Notes: generated from the letters alone by a model not told the origin. Numbered from the stretch's first letter, positions 53,323 through 62,740 are shown. The stretch: DNA of 64,000 nucleotides from JALORV01 sp035429805 (GCA_035429805.1 DAOMFL010000001.1:84028-148027); one strand, 5' to 3'. Program-made: numbers and translations.

Positions 53323-53377
53323 GCCCACCGGTCGCGGCAGCGCTGCACGGCCGCCCCACACCCGCAGGAACATTCCG

Positions 53378-54340
53378 ATGAAACTGCGTGCCCTGCTGGC
53401 GGCGCTCCTCGTGAGCGTCGCACCGTCGCTGGCGTTCGGCCAGGCCTATCCGGCCAAGCCGATCCGGCTGGTCGTCCCGTTCCCGCCGGCGGGCGCCACC
53501 GACATCCTGTCGCGCGAGCTGGCCCGGCACCTCTCGGAGCGGCTCAGGCAGCAGGTGGTCGTCGACAACCGGCCTGGAGCCGGCGGCACGATCGGCAGCG
53601 ACATCGTGGCGAAGAGCGCCCCGGACGGCTACACGATCCAGATGGCGACGAGCTCGACGCACTCGATCGGACCGAGCCTCAATCCGAAGATCCCGTACAA
53701 CGCGCTAACCGACTTCACACCGATTGCGCACGTCGCCGATTCGGCCAACGTGCTGGTGGTCGCGCCCAACGTGAAGGCGGCCAACGTCAAGGAACTGGTG
53801 GCGCTGCTGCAGGCGAATCCCGGCCGCTACAACTTCGGGTCGAGCGGCAACGGCACGATCGTTCACCTGACCGGTGAACTCTTCAAATCAATGACGGGAA
53901 CCTACATCGTGCACATCCCGTACCGGGGAACGGCGCTGGTGATCCCCGACATGGTGACGGGCCAGATCCATATCCTGTTCGACAACGTTGCCTCGGCGAT
54001 GCCGCACCTGAAGGACGGCAAGCTGCGGGCGCTGGCCGTAACCTCCGCGCAGCGCTCGCCGCTGCTGCCCGACCTGCCGACAGTGGCCGAGTCGGTGCCC
54101 GGATTCGAATCGACGACCTGGTTCGGCGTGTTCGGGCCGAAGGGCATGCCGCCGGACATCGTGCAGAAGCTGAACTCCGAGATCAACGCGGTTCTGAAAT
54201 CCGCGGAGTTCCGCGATCGGCTGAAGACGCTTGGCTATGATGCCGCCGGCGGGACGCCCGCCGATTTCGCGCGCGTCGTCGCCAGCGACAGCGCCAAGTG
54301 GTCGAAGCTGATCAGGGAACGCAGGATCACGACCGAGTGA
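53378..54340 (+). CDS. Bug/TctC family periplasmic binding protein (second)
   Basis: 320 residues from ATG 53378. Signal peptide LRALLAALLVSVAPSLAFGQ, then YPAKPIRLVVPFPPAGATDI, VVVDNRPGAGGTIGSDIVAK and VHIPYRGTALVIPDMVTGQI. It resembles but clearly differs from the first Bug protein of this operon, so the permease may serve two ligands. A GGT-family gene follows after 54 bp. Confidence 0.93.
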   Translation: MKLRALLAALLVSVAPSLAFGQAYPAKPIRLVVPFPPAGATDILSRELARHLSERLRQQVVVDNRPGAGGTIGSDIVAKSAPDGYTIQMATSSTHSIGPSLNPKIPYNALTDFTPIAHVADSANVLVVAPNVKAANVKELVALLQANPGRYNFGSSGNGTIVHLTGELFKSMTGTYIVHIPYRGTALVIPDMVTGQIHILFDNVASAMPHLKDGKLRALAVTSAQRSPLLPDLPTVAESVPGFESTTWFGVFGPKGMPPDIVQKLNSEINAVLKSAEFRDRLKTLGYDAAGGTPADFARVVASDSAKWSKLIRERRITTE

Positions 54341-54394
54341 TCGACTCGAATCGCCCGCTGCGATGCGCGGGCGCGCCGGACTCCGCAGGACGAA

Positions 54395-56032
54395 ATGAAT
54401 TTCAACTGGACCAACCCCTACCCGACCGTGCGCACCCCGGTGTTCGCACGCAACCTCGTCGCCACCAGCCAGCCGCTCGCAGCCCAGGCCGGCCTGCGCA
54501 TGCTGCAGGCCGGTGGCAATGCGGCCGATGCCGCCGTCGCCGCCGCCGCAGTAATCACGATGACCGAACCGTGCAGCAACGGACTCGGCGCGGACAACTT
54601 CGCGATCGTCTGGGACCCGGCCCGAAGGGAGCTGCTCGGGCTCAATTCAAGCGGCATCGCACCGGCCGCCTGGTCGCTCGACGGATTCCGGCGCAAGTAC
54701 GGCGACGATCTCGCAAAGAACCGCCCGGTGCGCGGGTGGGACACGGTCACCACGCCGGGTGCGGTTGCCGGCTGGTCGCTGCTGCACGGCCGCCTCGGCA
54801 AGCTGTCGTTCGCCGACGTGCTGGCGCCTGCGATCGAGTATGCCGAGCGCGGCTTCGCCGTTTCGCCCGTCGTGCATGACAAGTGGCTGCGCGCGGTGCC
54901 ACTGCTGAAAAATGGCCCCGGATTCGCAGGGCACTTCCTGCCGAACGGACGTGCCCCGGAGATCGGCGAACATTTCGTGCTTCCGGGTGCCGACCGCACG
55001 TTCAAGCTGCTCGCGCGGCACGGCGCCGAGGCGTTCTACCGCGGCGAAATCGCGGAGGGCATCGAACGCCATGCCCGCGCGACCGGCGGCGACCTGCGCG
55101 CCAGTGACCTGGCTGCCTACTGGGAGTTCGTGCAGAACAACGGCTGGGTCGGCACGCTCGGCACGCGGTTCCATGGCCACGAACTGCACGAGATTCCGCC
55201 GAACGGCCAGGGCATCGCGGCGCTGTCGTGCCTCGGCATCCTGCGCCACACGAAGCTCTCGGAATATGCGGTCGACAGCGCCGACTGGCAGCACGTCGCG
55301 ATCGAAGCGATGAAGCTGGCGTTCGCGGACACCTATGCCTACGTCGCCGATGCGCGCGCGATGACGGTGTCGCCGGCCGACATGCTGGATGATGACTACC
55401 TCGCGCAGCGCGCGCGCCGCATCGACATGCAGCGCGCCCAGGCCTTCTCCGCCGGCTCGCCGCCGCGCGGCGGCACGATCTACCTGACCGCGGCCGACGC
55501 GGGCGGCATGATGGTGTCGCTGATCCAGTCGAACTACATGGGATTCGGGTCCGGGGTCGTTGTGCCCGGCTATGGCATCTCGCTGCAGAACCGGGGCCAC
55601 GGGTTTTCGGTCGATGCGGCGAGCGCGAATGTCATCGCGCCGGGTAAGCGGCCCTTCCACACGATCATCCCCGGATTCCTGATGAAGGACGGGCGGCCGG
55701 CGATGAGCTTCGGCGTCATGGGCGGGAACATGCAGCCGCAGGGTCACGTGCAGACGCTGGTGCGCATGCTGCTGGCGCAGCAGCAGCCGCAGGCCGCGTG
55801 CGACGCACCGCGCTGGAAGGTGATGGAAGGCGTGGACCTGGAAGTCGAAGGCACGATGCCGGCCGCGGTGGTGGAGGAGCTGCGGAGCCGCGGCCATCAC
55901 GTGACCAGCGGCAACGACAGCTACATGGACTTCGGCTCGGGCCAGTTCATCTGGCGCCTCGGCGACCCCGCGGTCGAGGGCTACGTGGCCGCCAGCGATT
56001 CGCGGCGCGACGGGCTCGTTGCCGGCTGCTGA
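54395..56032 (+). CDS. Gamma-glutamyltransferase family protein (Ntn hydrolase)
   Basis: 545 residues. The alpha part starts ARNLVATSQPLAAQAGLRML and has GGNAADAAVAAAAVITMTEP. The N-terminal nucleophile is Thr 361 in PPRGGTIYLTAAD, where self-cleavage would give a ~185-residue beta subunit. There is no signal peptide, so it is probably cytoplasmic, unlike secreted GGT. The family also includes oxamate amidohydrolase and cephalosporin acylases. Given the upstream carboxylate transporter it may act on an imported amide or gamma-glutamyl compound (inference). Confidence 0.87.
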   Translation: MNFNWTNPYPTVRTPVFARNLVATSQPLAAQAGLRMLQAGGNAADAAVAAAAVITMTEPCSNGLGADNFAIVWDPARRELLGLNSSGIAPAAWSLDGFRRKYGDDLAKNRPVRGWDTVTTPGAVAGWSLLHGRLGKLSFADVLAPAIEYAERGFAVSPVVHDKWLRAVPLLKNGPGFAGHFLPNGRAPEIGEHFVLPGADRTFKLLARHGAEAFYRGEIAEGIERHARATGGDLRASDLAAYWEFVQNNGWVGTLGTRFHGHELHEIPPNGQGIAALSCLGILRHTKLSEYAVDSADWQHVAIEAMKLAFADTYAYVADARAMTVSPADMLDDDYLAQRARRIDMQRAQAFSAGSPPRGGTIYLTAADAGGMMVSLIQSNYMGFGSGVVVPGYGISLQNRGHGFSVDAASANVIAPGKRPFHTIIPGFLMKDGRPAMSFGVMGGNMQPQGHVQTLVRMLLAQQQPQAACDAPRWKVMEGVDLEVEGTMPAAVVEELRSRGHHVTSGNDSYMDFGSGQFIWRLGDPAVEGYVAASDSRRDGLVAGC

Positions 56033-56123
56033 GCCGCCATCGGGCTCCGCCGCCCTTTTTTGAGAGAATCCCCGCCGGGGAGACCAGCGCGCCACGAGCG
56101 CCGGCACAGAACAAGGGACCACC

Positions 56124-57245
56124 ATGACCTACGCGGCCATCACCGGCTGGGGCAAATGCATGCCCCCAGCCGTCCTCAGCAATCAGGACCTCGCGACCTT
56201 CCTCGACACCACCGACGACTGGATCATCTCGCGCACCGGCATGAAGGAGCGCCGCATCTCGCATGTCTCGGCGATCGACATGGCGACAGTGGCGAGTGCG
56301 CGGGCGCTGGCCTGCGCCGGACTGGCGGTCGAGGACCTCGACCTGATCGTCTACGGCAGCTGCAGCAACGACGAGCAGGTGCCGAACAGCGCCTCCGGCG
56401 TGCAGGTGAAGCTCGGGGCTGTCAACGCCGCCTCGATGGACGTCAACACCGCCTGCACCAGCTTCCTTTACGGCCTGTCCAGCGCGACGGCGATGGTGCG
56501 CACCGGCGCCGTGCGCAATGCGCTCGTCATCGGGGTCGAACTGATTTCGCCCTACATGGACTGGACCAACCGCAACGTCGCCGTGCTGTTCGGTGACGGC
56601 TGCGCCGCCGTCGTGCTGCAGGCCAGCGAAAACAGGGAGGGTCTGCTCGGCGAGCAACTCGGCTGCAACGCCGATGCGCGCCAGATCCTGCGCGTGCGCG
56701 GCATGGGCTGCACCTATGCGAACCGCGGCGTGCAGTACGGGGACACGCTGTGGGACTTCGACGGCCAGGAGATCTTCAAAAAGGCCGTCAAGGGCATGTC
56801 CATCGCCTCCGAGAAGGTGATGGCCAAGTGCGGCGTCAAGCCCGACGAGATCGATCTCGTGGTGCCGCACCAGGCCAATCTGCGCATCATCGAGTCCGTC
56901 GCGAAGCACGCGGGCCTGCCGATGGAGAAGGTCTTCCTGACGGTGCAACGCTACGGCAACATGAGCGCAGCCACAGTGCCGGTGGCGCTGGTCGACGCGC
57001 TCGAGGAAGGCCGCGTCAAGCCCGGCGCCCTGATCTTGATGCCGGGCTTTGGTGGCGGGCTGACGCTCTGCTCGCATCTGGTCAAATGGGGCGAGCGCCT
57101 GAAGCCGATCGGCACGACCGACATCGACCTGCCGCCCGCGACGCAGTCGGCACTGGAAATGGTCAATGCGATCCGCGCCCGCAAGCATGCCCACGACAGC
57201 TCCGAGGCGGGACTGATGTCGCCGCGCTTCGCCGAAGTCGTATAG
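56124..57245 (+). CDS. Beta-ketoacyl-ACP synthase III-like protein (FabH family)
   Basis: 373 residues. The thiolase fold carries the catalytic triad Cys 111 (DVNTACTSFLYG), His 249 (VVPHQANLRI) and Asn 279 (RYGNMSAATVP). Standard FabH is about 317-330 residues; the extra ~45 are in the C-terminus (KPIGTTDIDLPPATQSALEM onward). It condenses an acyl-CoA with malonyl-ACP or a related partner. No fab genes are nearby, so it may be a specialised paralogue. Confidence 0.9.
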   Translation: MTYAAITGWGKCMPPAVLSNQDLATFLDTTDDWIISRTGMKERRISHVSAIDMATVASARALACAGLAVEDLDLIVYGSCSNDEQVPNSASGVQVKLGAVNAASMDVNTACTSFLYGLSSATAMVRTGAVRNALVIGVELISPYMDWTNRNVAVLFGDGCAAVVLQASENREGLLGEQLGCNADARQILRVRGMGCTYANRGVQYGDTLWDFDGQEIFKKAVKGMSIASEKVMAKCGVKPDEIDLVVPHQANLRIIESVAKHAGLPMEKVFLTVQRYGNMSAATVPVALVDALEEGRVKPGALILMPGFGGGLTLCSHLVKWGERLKPIGTTDIDLPPATQSALEMVNAIRARKHAHDSSEAGLMSPRFAEVV

Positions 57246-57258
57246 GCCCATACGGCTT

Positions 57259-57292
57259 GGGCTGGCCGCTCCAATTGCCGCTGGCCCAGCCC
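57259..57292 (+). terminator. Putative terminator after the FabH-like gene
   Basis: GGGCTGG and CCAGCCC form a 7-bp stem 14 bp after the stop codon. No long T-tract follows, so it is tentative. Confidence 0.35.
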
Positions 57293-57326
57293 GTCCTCTT
57301 GTGGATGCCCGCAAGGAGAGGTCATC

Positions 57327-57824
57327 ATGCGCGAACAGCACCGAGATCTTGCAGCGAGGGAACGTATGGCCTTCCCGTGGCGCGTTGAAGGAAGAGCCAG
57401 AATTCTGCTGTGCTGCGGGCTCTTCCTTGCCTCAGGACTGAATTCACTGCGCGTCGCCGCCGCGGAGACCGAGGCAGCGACACTGAACGGGGTTCAGGTG
57501 CCGGTCACGCTGAGCGGCCGTTGGGACTATGAGGGACAGCGAAGCAATAGCTGGTCCGTCAAGATTGACCGTCTACATCCCGATGGGCGGATCGAGGGCA
57601 GCATCACCTGGTGGGGCGTCCGCTGCAGCGTCAAGGGTGAAGCCATCAGTGAAGGAAGCTGGCGCGACGGGAAATTGAACTTGCGTGCGCCGACTGACAA
57701 TCGCTATGTCTGCGGAGACCTGGTGGTGGAGCTGAGCCCCGGCTCCGTGAACTTGTTCGAAGGCACGGGGACCTCGTCTTTGCCGGGAGCCACCGTCAAG
57801 GCATGGTTGGAGCGCCCGATGTAA
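57327..57824 (+). CDS. Secreted protein of unknown function (165 aa)
   Basis: 165 residues from ATG 57327, with AAGGAGAGG about 6 nt upstream. A longish N-terminus leads to a hydrophobic signal region (ILLCCGLFLASGL) and a likely cut near VAAAETE. The mature part is beta-rich (VTLSGRWDYEGQRSNSWSVK, GSITWWGVRCSVKGE) with two cysteines, which could form a small beta-barrel. No family recognised. Confidence 0.65.
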   Translation: MREQHRDLAARERMAFPWRVEGRARILLCCGLFLASGLNSLRVAAAETEAATLNGVQVPVTLSGRWDYEGQRSNSWSVKIDRLHPDGRIEGSITWWGVRCSVKGEAISEGSWRDGKLNLRAPTDNRYVCGDLVVELSPGSVNLFEGTGTSSLPGATVKAWLERPM

Positions 57825-58044
57825 TGCCGATCCGGCGCCTTTCAGGCGCGCTCCCGGTGTCTGATCGATGCCGTTGACATTCGGTCTCGGGTTCCGTCCT
57901 TCGACGTCCGATTCCTGCCTCGGCCAGTTCCGGACCTTGCCATGCGATGTCAAACTTGCCTGATAGCGGACGCGACTGAACCACCAATTGCAGACTCCGG
58001 TTCATATCGTTGGTCCGCAGCGAGGCGCTAGAGACCAGAAGACC

Positions 58045-58527
58045 ATGGCGCCAATCATTACCTTGCGCGCATCTCAAAGCGTGGATGCAGAGCTCTTCTA
58101 CTCCATCACTGAGCAGACTATGCGCCCGTACGTCATCGCCGCCGGAGGAACTTGGGAGGAGGAGTGCCGACGGAAGGAAGCAGCTGAGGACGCCATGAAT
58201 CCCGGAGCAAGCGTCATCCTGGTCAATACGGCTGAGGCGGGAATCCTGGCTGTCGAGAAGTTGATCAGCGAAATCCGGCTCCACATGCTCTATCTGCTGC
58301 CTAGTTTCCAAGGCCTAGGCGTTGGCTCCGCTCTCGTATCTTCACTTCAACAGGAAGCGAGCAGGCGCGGTGTGCCGTTGCGTCTACAAGTATTGAAGGT
58401 AAATCCCGCGAAGGCCTTCTACGAGCGCTTGGGTTTCCGAGTCGAGGAAGAGTCGGAGTATTTCTTCCACATGCAGTGTTCAAGCTCATCCTTTGTCTGG
58501 CCCGCCACTGTCGACGGCGGCCTTTGA
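58045..58527 (+). CDS. GNAT family N-acetyltransferase
   Basis: 160 residues from ATG 58045 (frame open to 57988). The GNAT core is clear: LHMLYLLPSFQGLGVGSALV (acetyl-CoA loop Q-x-x-G-x-G) and LQVLKVNPAKAFYERLGFRV. The N-terminal part (ITEQTMRPYVIAAGGTWEEE) is typical of small free-standing GNATs. Substrate unknown. Codon use is less GC-biased than in most neighbours. Confidence 0.85.
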   Translation: MAPIITLRASQSVDAELFYSITEQTMRPYVIAAGGTWEEECRRKEAAEDAMNPGASVILVNTAEAGILAVEKLISEIRLHMLYLLPSFQGLGVGSALVSSLQQEASRRGVPLRLQVLKVNPAKAFYERLGFRVEEESEYFFHMQCSSSSFVWPATVDGGL

Positions 58528-58627
58528 TGTCTGCTTCGGGGCATCTCTCGCGCGATTGCACCGGTGAATCGATAAGCCGAACTCACCGGCCGCCGCGTCG
58601 CTTCAAGACAACGAACGGGAGCTTGTG

Positions 58628-59094
58628 ATGGTGGCGAGTGAAGAAGTCCGCACGCGCCTGCGAAGGCGGTACCGAGCGAGGTTCATCTTCTTTGGAGCGG
58701 TACTAGGATTCTTCGTTGGCGGCATCGCCGCTTTCGCAACTCGAGACTCCGAGGTGATCCCGCTCGAATGGCTCGTTGTTCTGCAGATCGTTCTCTGGAT
58801 AATAGCCGCCGCNNNNNNNNNNNNNNNNNNNNNNNNNNNNNNNNNNNNNNNNNNNNNNNNNNNNNNNNNNNNNNNNNNNNNNNNNNNNNNNNNNNNNNNN
58901 NNNNNNNNNNNNTCCCGCTCGAATGGCTCGTTGTTCTGCAGATCGTTCTCTGGATAATAGCCGCCGCGCTTCTGTCTCGCGGAGTCGGTAGCCTCATCCT
59001 CAGAGCAATACTGGTTCCGGCAGTCTCCTTCGTCGCGGCCTACGTACGTGTGAGCCGCGGGCCTCGCGCGGTACCGTCCGAAGTGCGCCCATGA
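58628..59094 (+). CDS. Small two-to-three-helix membrane protein, split by a false assembly gap
   Basis: From ATG 58628 the protein has a basic start (RTRLRRRYRARF), helix 1 (FIFFGAVLGFFVGGIAAFA) and helix 2 (LEWLVVLQIVLWIIAA), then meets 100 Ns. After the gap the same 55 bp and the same PLEWLVVLQIVLWIIAA reappear, and the frame continues through ALLSRGVGSLILRAILVPAV to a TGA at 59092-59094. Removing one 55-bp copy and the Ns gives an intact protein of about 103 residues. Its stop overlaps the lipocalin ATG (59091). Function unknown. Confidence 0.75.
58758..58967. repeat. 55-bp contig-end duplication around the gap
   Basis: 58758-58812 and 58913-58967 are identical 55-mers on either side of the Ns. 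This is what is left when two contigs that overlap by their k-mer are scaffolded without merging. It is an assembly artefact, not a biological repeat. Confidence 0.9.
58813..58912. other. Assembly gap (100 N), probably no missing sequence
   Basis: Exactly 100 Ns between two identical 55-bp contig ends. Confidence 0.97.
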
Positions 59095-59657
59095 AGACGT
59101 ACTTGAACCGCGTCCGAACGAGAGTTGCCGCCGTGTTGCTTGCGCTGTCCAGCGCTGGCGCGTGCGCGGCCGAACCGATCCCGTCGCTCGACGTTGCGCG
59201 TTACATGGGAACCTGGCACCAGGTCGCGCATTATCCGAATCGCTTCCAGCAGCAGTGCGCGCGCGACACGAGCGCGAGCTACCGGCTGCTCGGCGGCGGC
59301 CGCATCGAGGTCGTCAATCGCTGCACGACGGCCGACGGCCGCATCGACAGCGTGACAGGGTTGGCGCGTCCGCGCGGCGCCACGCTCGCCGACGGCCGGC
59401 TGCAGCCGGCATCACTCGAGGTCTCGTTCCTGCCGGCGTGGCTGCGCTGGCTGCCGTTCGGCTGGGGACGCTACGACGTCGTTTTCCTGTCGGCCGATGA
59501 AAGCGTCGCGATCGTCAGCGAGGCATCGAAGACGTATCTCTGGGTGCTCGCACGCAGTCCGGCGCTGGACGAGCAACGGTGGAGTGCGGTGCTTGAATTT
59601 CTTCGCCAGGCGGGGTTTGAGATCGGGCGCATTGTGCGAGACCCAGTGGCGCGCTAG
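59091..59657 (+). CDS. blc: Lipocalin family protein (Blc-like)
   Basis: 188 residues. A signal peptide (VAAVLLALSSAGACAAE) precedes the lipocalin motif VARYMGTWHQVAHYPNRFQQ (GxW), then YRLLGGGRIEVVNRC and YLWVLARSPALDEQRW. A cysteine near the cleavage site could be lipid-modified, but the lipobox is weak. Bacterial Blc binds lysophospholipids or fatty acids at the outer membrane. It overlaps the upstream membrane-protein gene by ATGA. Confidence 0.9.
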   Translation: MKTYLNRVRTRVAAVLLALSSAGACAAEPIPSLDVARYMGTWHQVAHYPNRFQQQCARDTSASYRLLGGGRIEVVNRCTTADGRIDSVTGLARPRGATLADGRLQPASLEVSFLPAWLRWLPFGWGRYDVVFLSADESVAIVSEASKTYLWVLARSPALDEQRWSAVLEFLRQAGFEIGRIVRDPVAR

Positions 59658-59838
59658 GCGCTCGCTGACTCTGCCGTCATCGCCCGGGCGCTGTTACGAC
59701 CCGACCGCGTTCAGGCCCAGGTGAGGATCAAAATGAGAACGCGCTTTTCGGCCATAACCAGTCCTTTGGGATGTTGATCCAACATTCTCGATACCGGACC
59801 GAATGGCCTAAGCGCCACTCGAGCGGACCATCCCTCCG

Positions 59839-60471
59839 TCAGGACGCTGGTTTACGCCACACACTGGCCAGCCATGGCTGCTGCTCTCGTGGCCGGCCCG
59901 TCGGCCGGTAGAAGTGAGTCATCTCGACGAACCCGGCCGCAGTCATGTAGTCACGCCAGGTGTCCCAGTTGTAGAAGACGCCAAACCGGTCGCCGTTCCA
60001 ACCCTCCTGGCCGTCGCCGCGCGGATTGGAGCTGAAGAGAACGCCGTTCGGCTTCATGGCCGCGCGCAGCTCCAGCAGGACGCGCGGCAGTTCTTGGCGC
60101 GGGACGTGGAACAGCGCCGCGTTGGCGAAAACGCCGTCGAAGTGACTGGTGGGCAAGTCCAGCTTGAGGAAGTCTTGCTCGAGCACCGTGCAGCCGCTGT
60201 GGGCGCGCGCCAGGACTGCCAACTGGACCGACCCCTCGAGGCCCGTCGCGCGATGTCCAAGTGCCTTGAAAGTCTTGAGATCGCGTCCCGGACCGCAGCC
60301 GAAGTCGAGCAACTCGAAAGGGGGTGTCGACTCGATGTGCTGCAGCAGCGCCGCGATGTTCTGACTTACATCATGATCATGTGTACCTTCCCAGAAATCG
60401 CGAGCGCGCTCGTCATAGTGGGCCAGAGTTCGTTCGGTGATTTGCGCCAAGTCTTCCGGTGTCAGCTGCAT
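59839..60471 (-). CDS. SAM-dependent methyltransferase
   Basis: 210 residues from the ATG at 60469-60471; the open frame reaches 60570 but the family starts at QLTPEDLAQITERTLAHYDE. The class I SAM-binding motif is FELLDFGCGPGRDLKTFKAL, followed by VFANAALFHVPRQELPRVLL and a final GVFYNWDTWRDYMTAAGFVE. Substrate unknown. The 181 bp between the lipocalin and this gene's end hold only a small dyad ATGTTG-ATC-CAACAT (59771-59785). Confidence 0.85.
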   Translation of the reverse strand: MQLTPEDLAQITERTLAHYDERARDFWEGTHDHDVSQNIAALLQHIESTPPFELLDFGCGPGRDLKTFKALGHRATGLEGSVQLAVLARAHSGCTVLEQDFLKLDLPTSHFDGVFANAALFHVPRQELPRVLLELRAAMKPNGVLFSSNPRGDGQEGWNGDRFGVFYNWDTWRDYMTAAGFVEMTHFYRPTGRPREQQPWLASVWRKPAS

Positions 60472-60705
60472 GCTCCCATCATCCCACTCGGCCGCCCCGT
60501 CGAAGTTCGGCCAATTGCGGGCATGGTCAGCGGCGACGAAAAGTGCCTGATGGCGGACCGTTTCGGTCACTCCTTAGGGTTGGTCGCCTTCGAGTCGCAA
60601 TGAGGGGTGGTCCATTGGCAGCTCCGCGCCTTGGAGCCACAATGCCGCAAGAGCCGAAGCCACAGCCCGCCGGCGTGGACGTGAAGCGAACGCCAAGGAG
60701 GCCGC

Positions 60706-61455
60706 ATGTCAGCACTTGAGCGAATCAACGCAATGCGCCGCCGCTTGCTCCTGGGGCCGATGGGAATTGGCATCGCCACAACGCTCCGGCCACTTCAAAG
60801 CTTCGCGCAGTCGCCGAGCAATTCGAAGCTCCCGATCGGTGTCATCGGATCCGGGCGCATCGGCGGCACCATCGGCGGTCTGTGGGTCAAGGCTGGCCAC
60901 CCGGTGTTCTTTTCGTCGCGTCACCCCGATGATCTGAAGGAACTCGTCGCGCGGCTCGGCCCGTTGGCGCAGGCCGGTTCCGTGGCCGAGGCCATCAAAT
61001 TCAGCGACGTGACCTTCATCGCAGTGCCGTACGCCGCGCTTCCGGAAATTGGCCGCGACTATGGCACGGCGCTCAAAGGCAAGATCGTCCTCGATGCGTG
61101 CAACGCCGTGCAGTCGCGCGACGGCGACATCGCACAGGAAGCCGAACGCGATGGCGTCGCCGTGACATCGCAAAAGTACCTTGCCGGCACGCGCCTCGTG
61201 CGCGCATTCAACACACTTTCGTACTCGATCTTCGCGCGGGAGGCGAACCGGCCCGAGCCGCGCATGGCGGTGCCGATCGCGGGCGACGATGCCGAAGCTG
61301 TCAACGTTGCACAAGCACTCGTGCGAGACGCCGGATTCGAGCCGGTGGTGGTAGGCAAGCTGGCCGATGCTGCACGTTTCCAGCGCGGCGCACCCGGCTA
61401 CGGCCAGCCAGTGACGGCTGCCGAACTCAGGAAGACGCTGTCGCTCGCACCGTGA
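60706..61455 (+). CDS. NADP-dependent F420-reductase-like oxidoreductase with export signal
   Basis: 249 residues. The N-terminus (INAMRRRLLLGPMGIGIATT, then SFAQS) looks like a Tat or Sec signal. The Rossmann motif IGVIGSGRIGGTIGGLWVKA and VTFIAVPYAALPEIGRDYG match the F420_oxidored/NADP-binding family, and LVRAFNTLSYSIFA matches the downstream part. Export of a dinucleotide-binding enzyme is unusual unless folded and loaded, which would fit Tat. It overlaps the next gene by GTGA. Confidence 0.82.
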   Translation: MSALERINAMRRRLLLGPMGIGIATTLRPLQSFAQSPSNSKLPIGVIGSGRIGGTIGGLWVKAGHPVFFSSRHPDDLKELVARLGPLAQAGSVAEAIKFSDVTFIAVPYAALPEIGRDYGTALKGKIVLDACNAVQSRDGDIAQEAERDGVAVTSQKYLAGTRLVRAFNTLSYSIFAREANRPEPRMAVPIAGDDAEAVNVAQALVRDAGFEPVVVGKLADAARFQRGAPGYGQPVTAAELRKTLSLAP

Positions 61456-62738
61456 CGTCAGGTCGGCACTGGCTCGCGCGCGCAGTTCCGGCCACGCCCG
61501 TCGAGCGCGCGGCGGTGCTGTGGTCGTTCGCTTATTTCTTCATGCTGCTCGCCGGCTACTACGTGCTCAGGCCGGTGAGGGACCAGATGGGGATCGCCGG
61601 CGGCGTCAAGGCGCTGCCGTGGATGTTCACGGCGACGTTCGTCACGCTACTCGTCGCCCAGCCGCTGTACGGCGTACTGGTGGCGAAGGTGCCGCGGCGG
61701 CGTTTCATTCCAATCGTCTATCACTTCTTTGTCGCAAACCTCGCGCTCTTCTGGCTGCTGCTGACCTTCGGGGTCGAGCCGGTAGCCGTCGCGCGAGTGT
61801 TCTTCGTCTGGGTCAGCGTCTTCAACCTGTTCGCCGTCACGGTGTTCTGGTCATTCATGGCCGACATCTTCACGAGTGCGCAGGGAAAGCGACTGTTCGG
61901 ATTCATCGGCGCCGGCGGCACTGCGGGCGCGCTGCTCGGTCCGTCGATCACCATCGCACTGTCGGTCCCGTTCGGGCGCGACAATCTCCTGATCGTCGCC
62001 GCAGTGCTGCTCGAGATTGCGGTCTACTGCGTGCACAGGCTCGAGCGGAGCGCCGGTCCTTCACCGCATGATGTCCGCGCGGACCAGCGGATCGGCGGCG
62101 GCGCGTTCGCCGCTTTCACCGAAGTGCTGCGTTCACCGTATCTGCTCGGGATCGCGGCCTGGGTGAGCCTGCTGTCATTCGGTGCGACGATTCTCTATTT
62201 CGCGCAGGCAAATCTGGTATCGGCCTCCGTTGAGGGCGCAGCAGCTCAGACGCGTGTCTTTGCGAGCGTCGATCTTGCAGTCAGTGTGCTGACCCTGCTG
62301 ACCCAGGTTGTCGCTACGGGCCCAATGCTCAAGCGCTTCGGCACGGCAGTGGCGGCGGGCGCGCTGCCCGCCGTGTACGTGGTCGGTTTTGCGGTGCTCA
62401 CGCTGGTGCCCGCTCTTACCGTCGTGCTCGTGTTCCAGGTCGTACAGCGCTGGGCAAACTTCGCCATCGCCAATCCCGCGCGGCAGATCTTTTTCACCGT
62501 CGTCGATCGCGAGGAGAAGTACAAGGCGAAGAATCTGATCGACGTCGTGGTCTACCGAGGCTCGGACGCGCTGTACGGTTGGGCATACGAAGGCATGCAA
62601 GCGCTTGGACTGAAGCTGGGGACCATCGCGGCATGTATGTTGCCTGTGTCGATCGCGTGGCTGGCGTTGTCTGCGGCGCTAGGGCGCACACAGGAACGCC
62701 GCGCCGCGCTTGCGCCCACCCCGGTTTCCGAAGACTGA
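61452..62738 (+). CDS. MFS/nucleotide-transporter-like membrane protein
   Basis: 428 residues from GTG 61452. About twelve membrane helices. The first half has FFMLLAGYYVLRPVRDQMGI and FWSFMADIFTSAQGKRLFGF, features seen in NTT (ATP/ADP translocase)-like MFS proteins; the second half has RQIFFTVVDREEKYKAKNLI, also typical of that group. Whether it moves nucleotides is not shown. It lies between two exported oxidoreductase genes, 2 bp before the second. Confidence 0.8.
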   Translation: MTSGRHWLARAVPATPVERAAVLWSFAYFFMLLAGYYVLRPVRDQMGIAGGVKALPWMFTATFVTLLVAQPLYGVLVAKVPRRRFIPIVYHFFVANLALFWLLLTFGVEPVAVARVFFVWVSVFNLFAVTVFWSFMADIFTSAQGKRLFGFIGAGGTAGALLGPSITIALSVPFGRDNLLIVAAVLLEIAVYCVHRLERSAGPSPHDVRADQRIGGGAFAAFTEVLRSPYLLGIAAWVSLLSFGATILYFAQANLVSASVEGAAAQTRVFASVDLAVSVLTLLTQVVATGPMLKRFGTAVAAGALPAVYVVGFAVLTLVPALTVVLVFQVVQRWANFAIANPARQIFFTVVDREEKYKAKNLIDVVVYRGSDALYGWAYEGMQALGLKLGTIAACMLPVSIAWLALSAALGRTQERRAALAPTPVSED

Positions 62739-62740
62739 TC

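Noticed and set aside
58758..58967. Tandem duplication inside a membrane-protein gene
   Set aside because: The two identical 55-mers border a 100-N placeholder exactly, which fits an unmerged contig overlap rather than a biological repeat.
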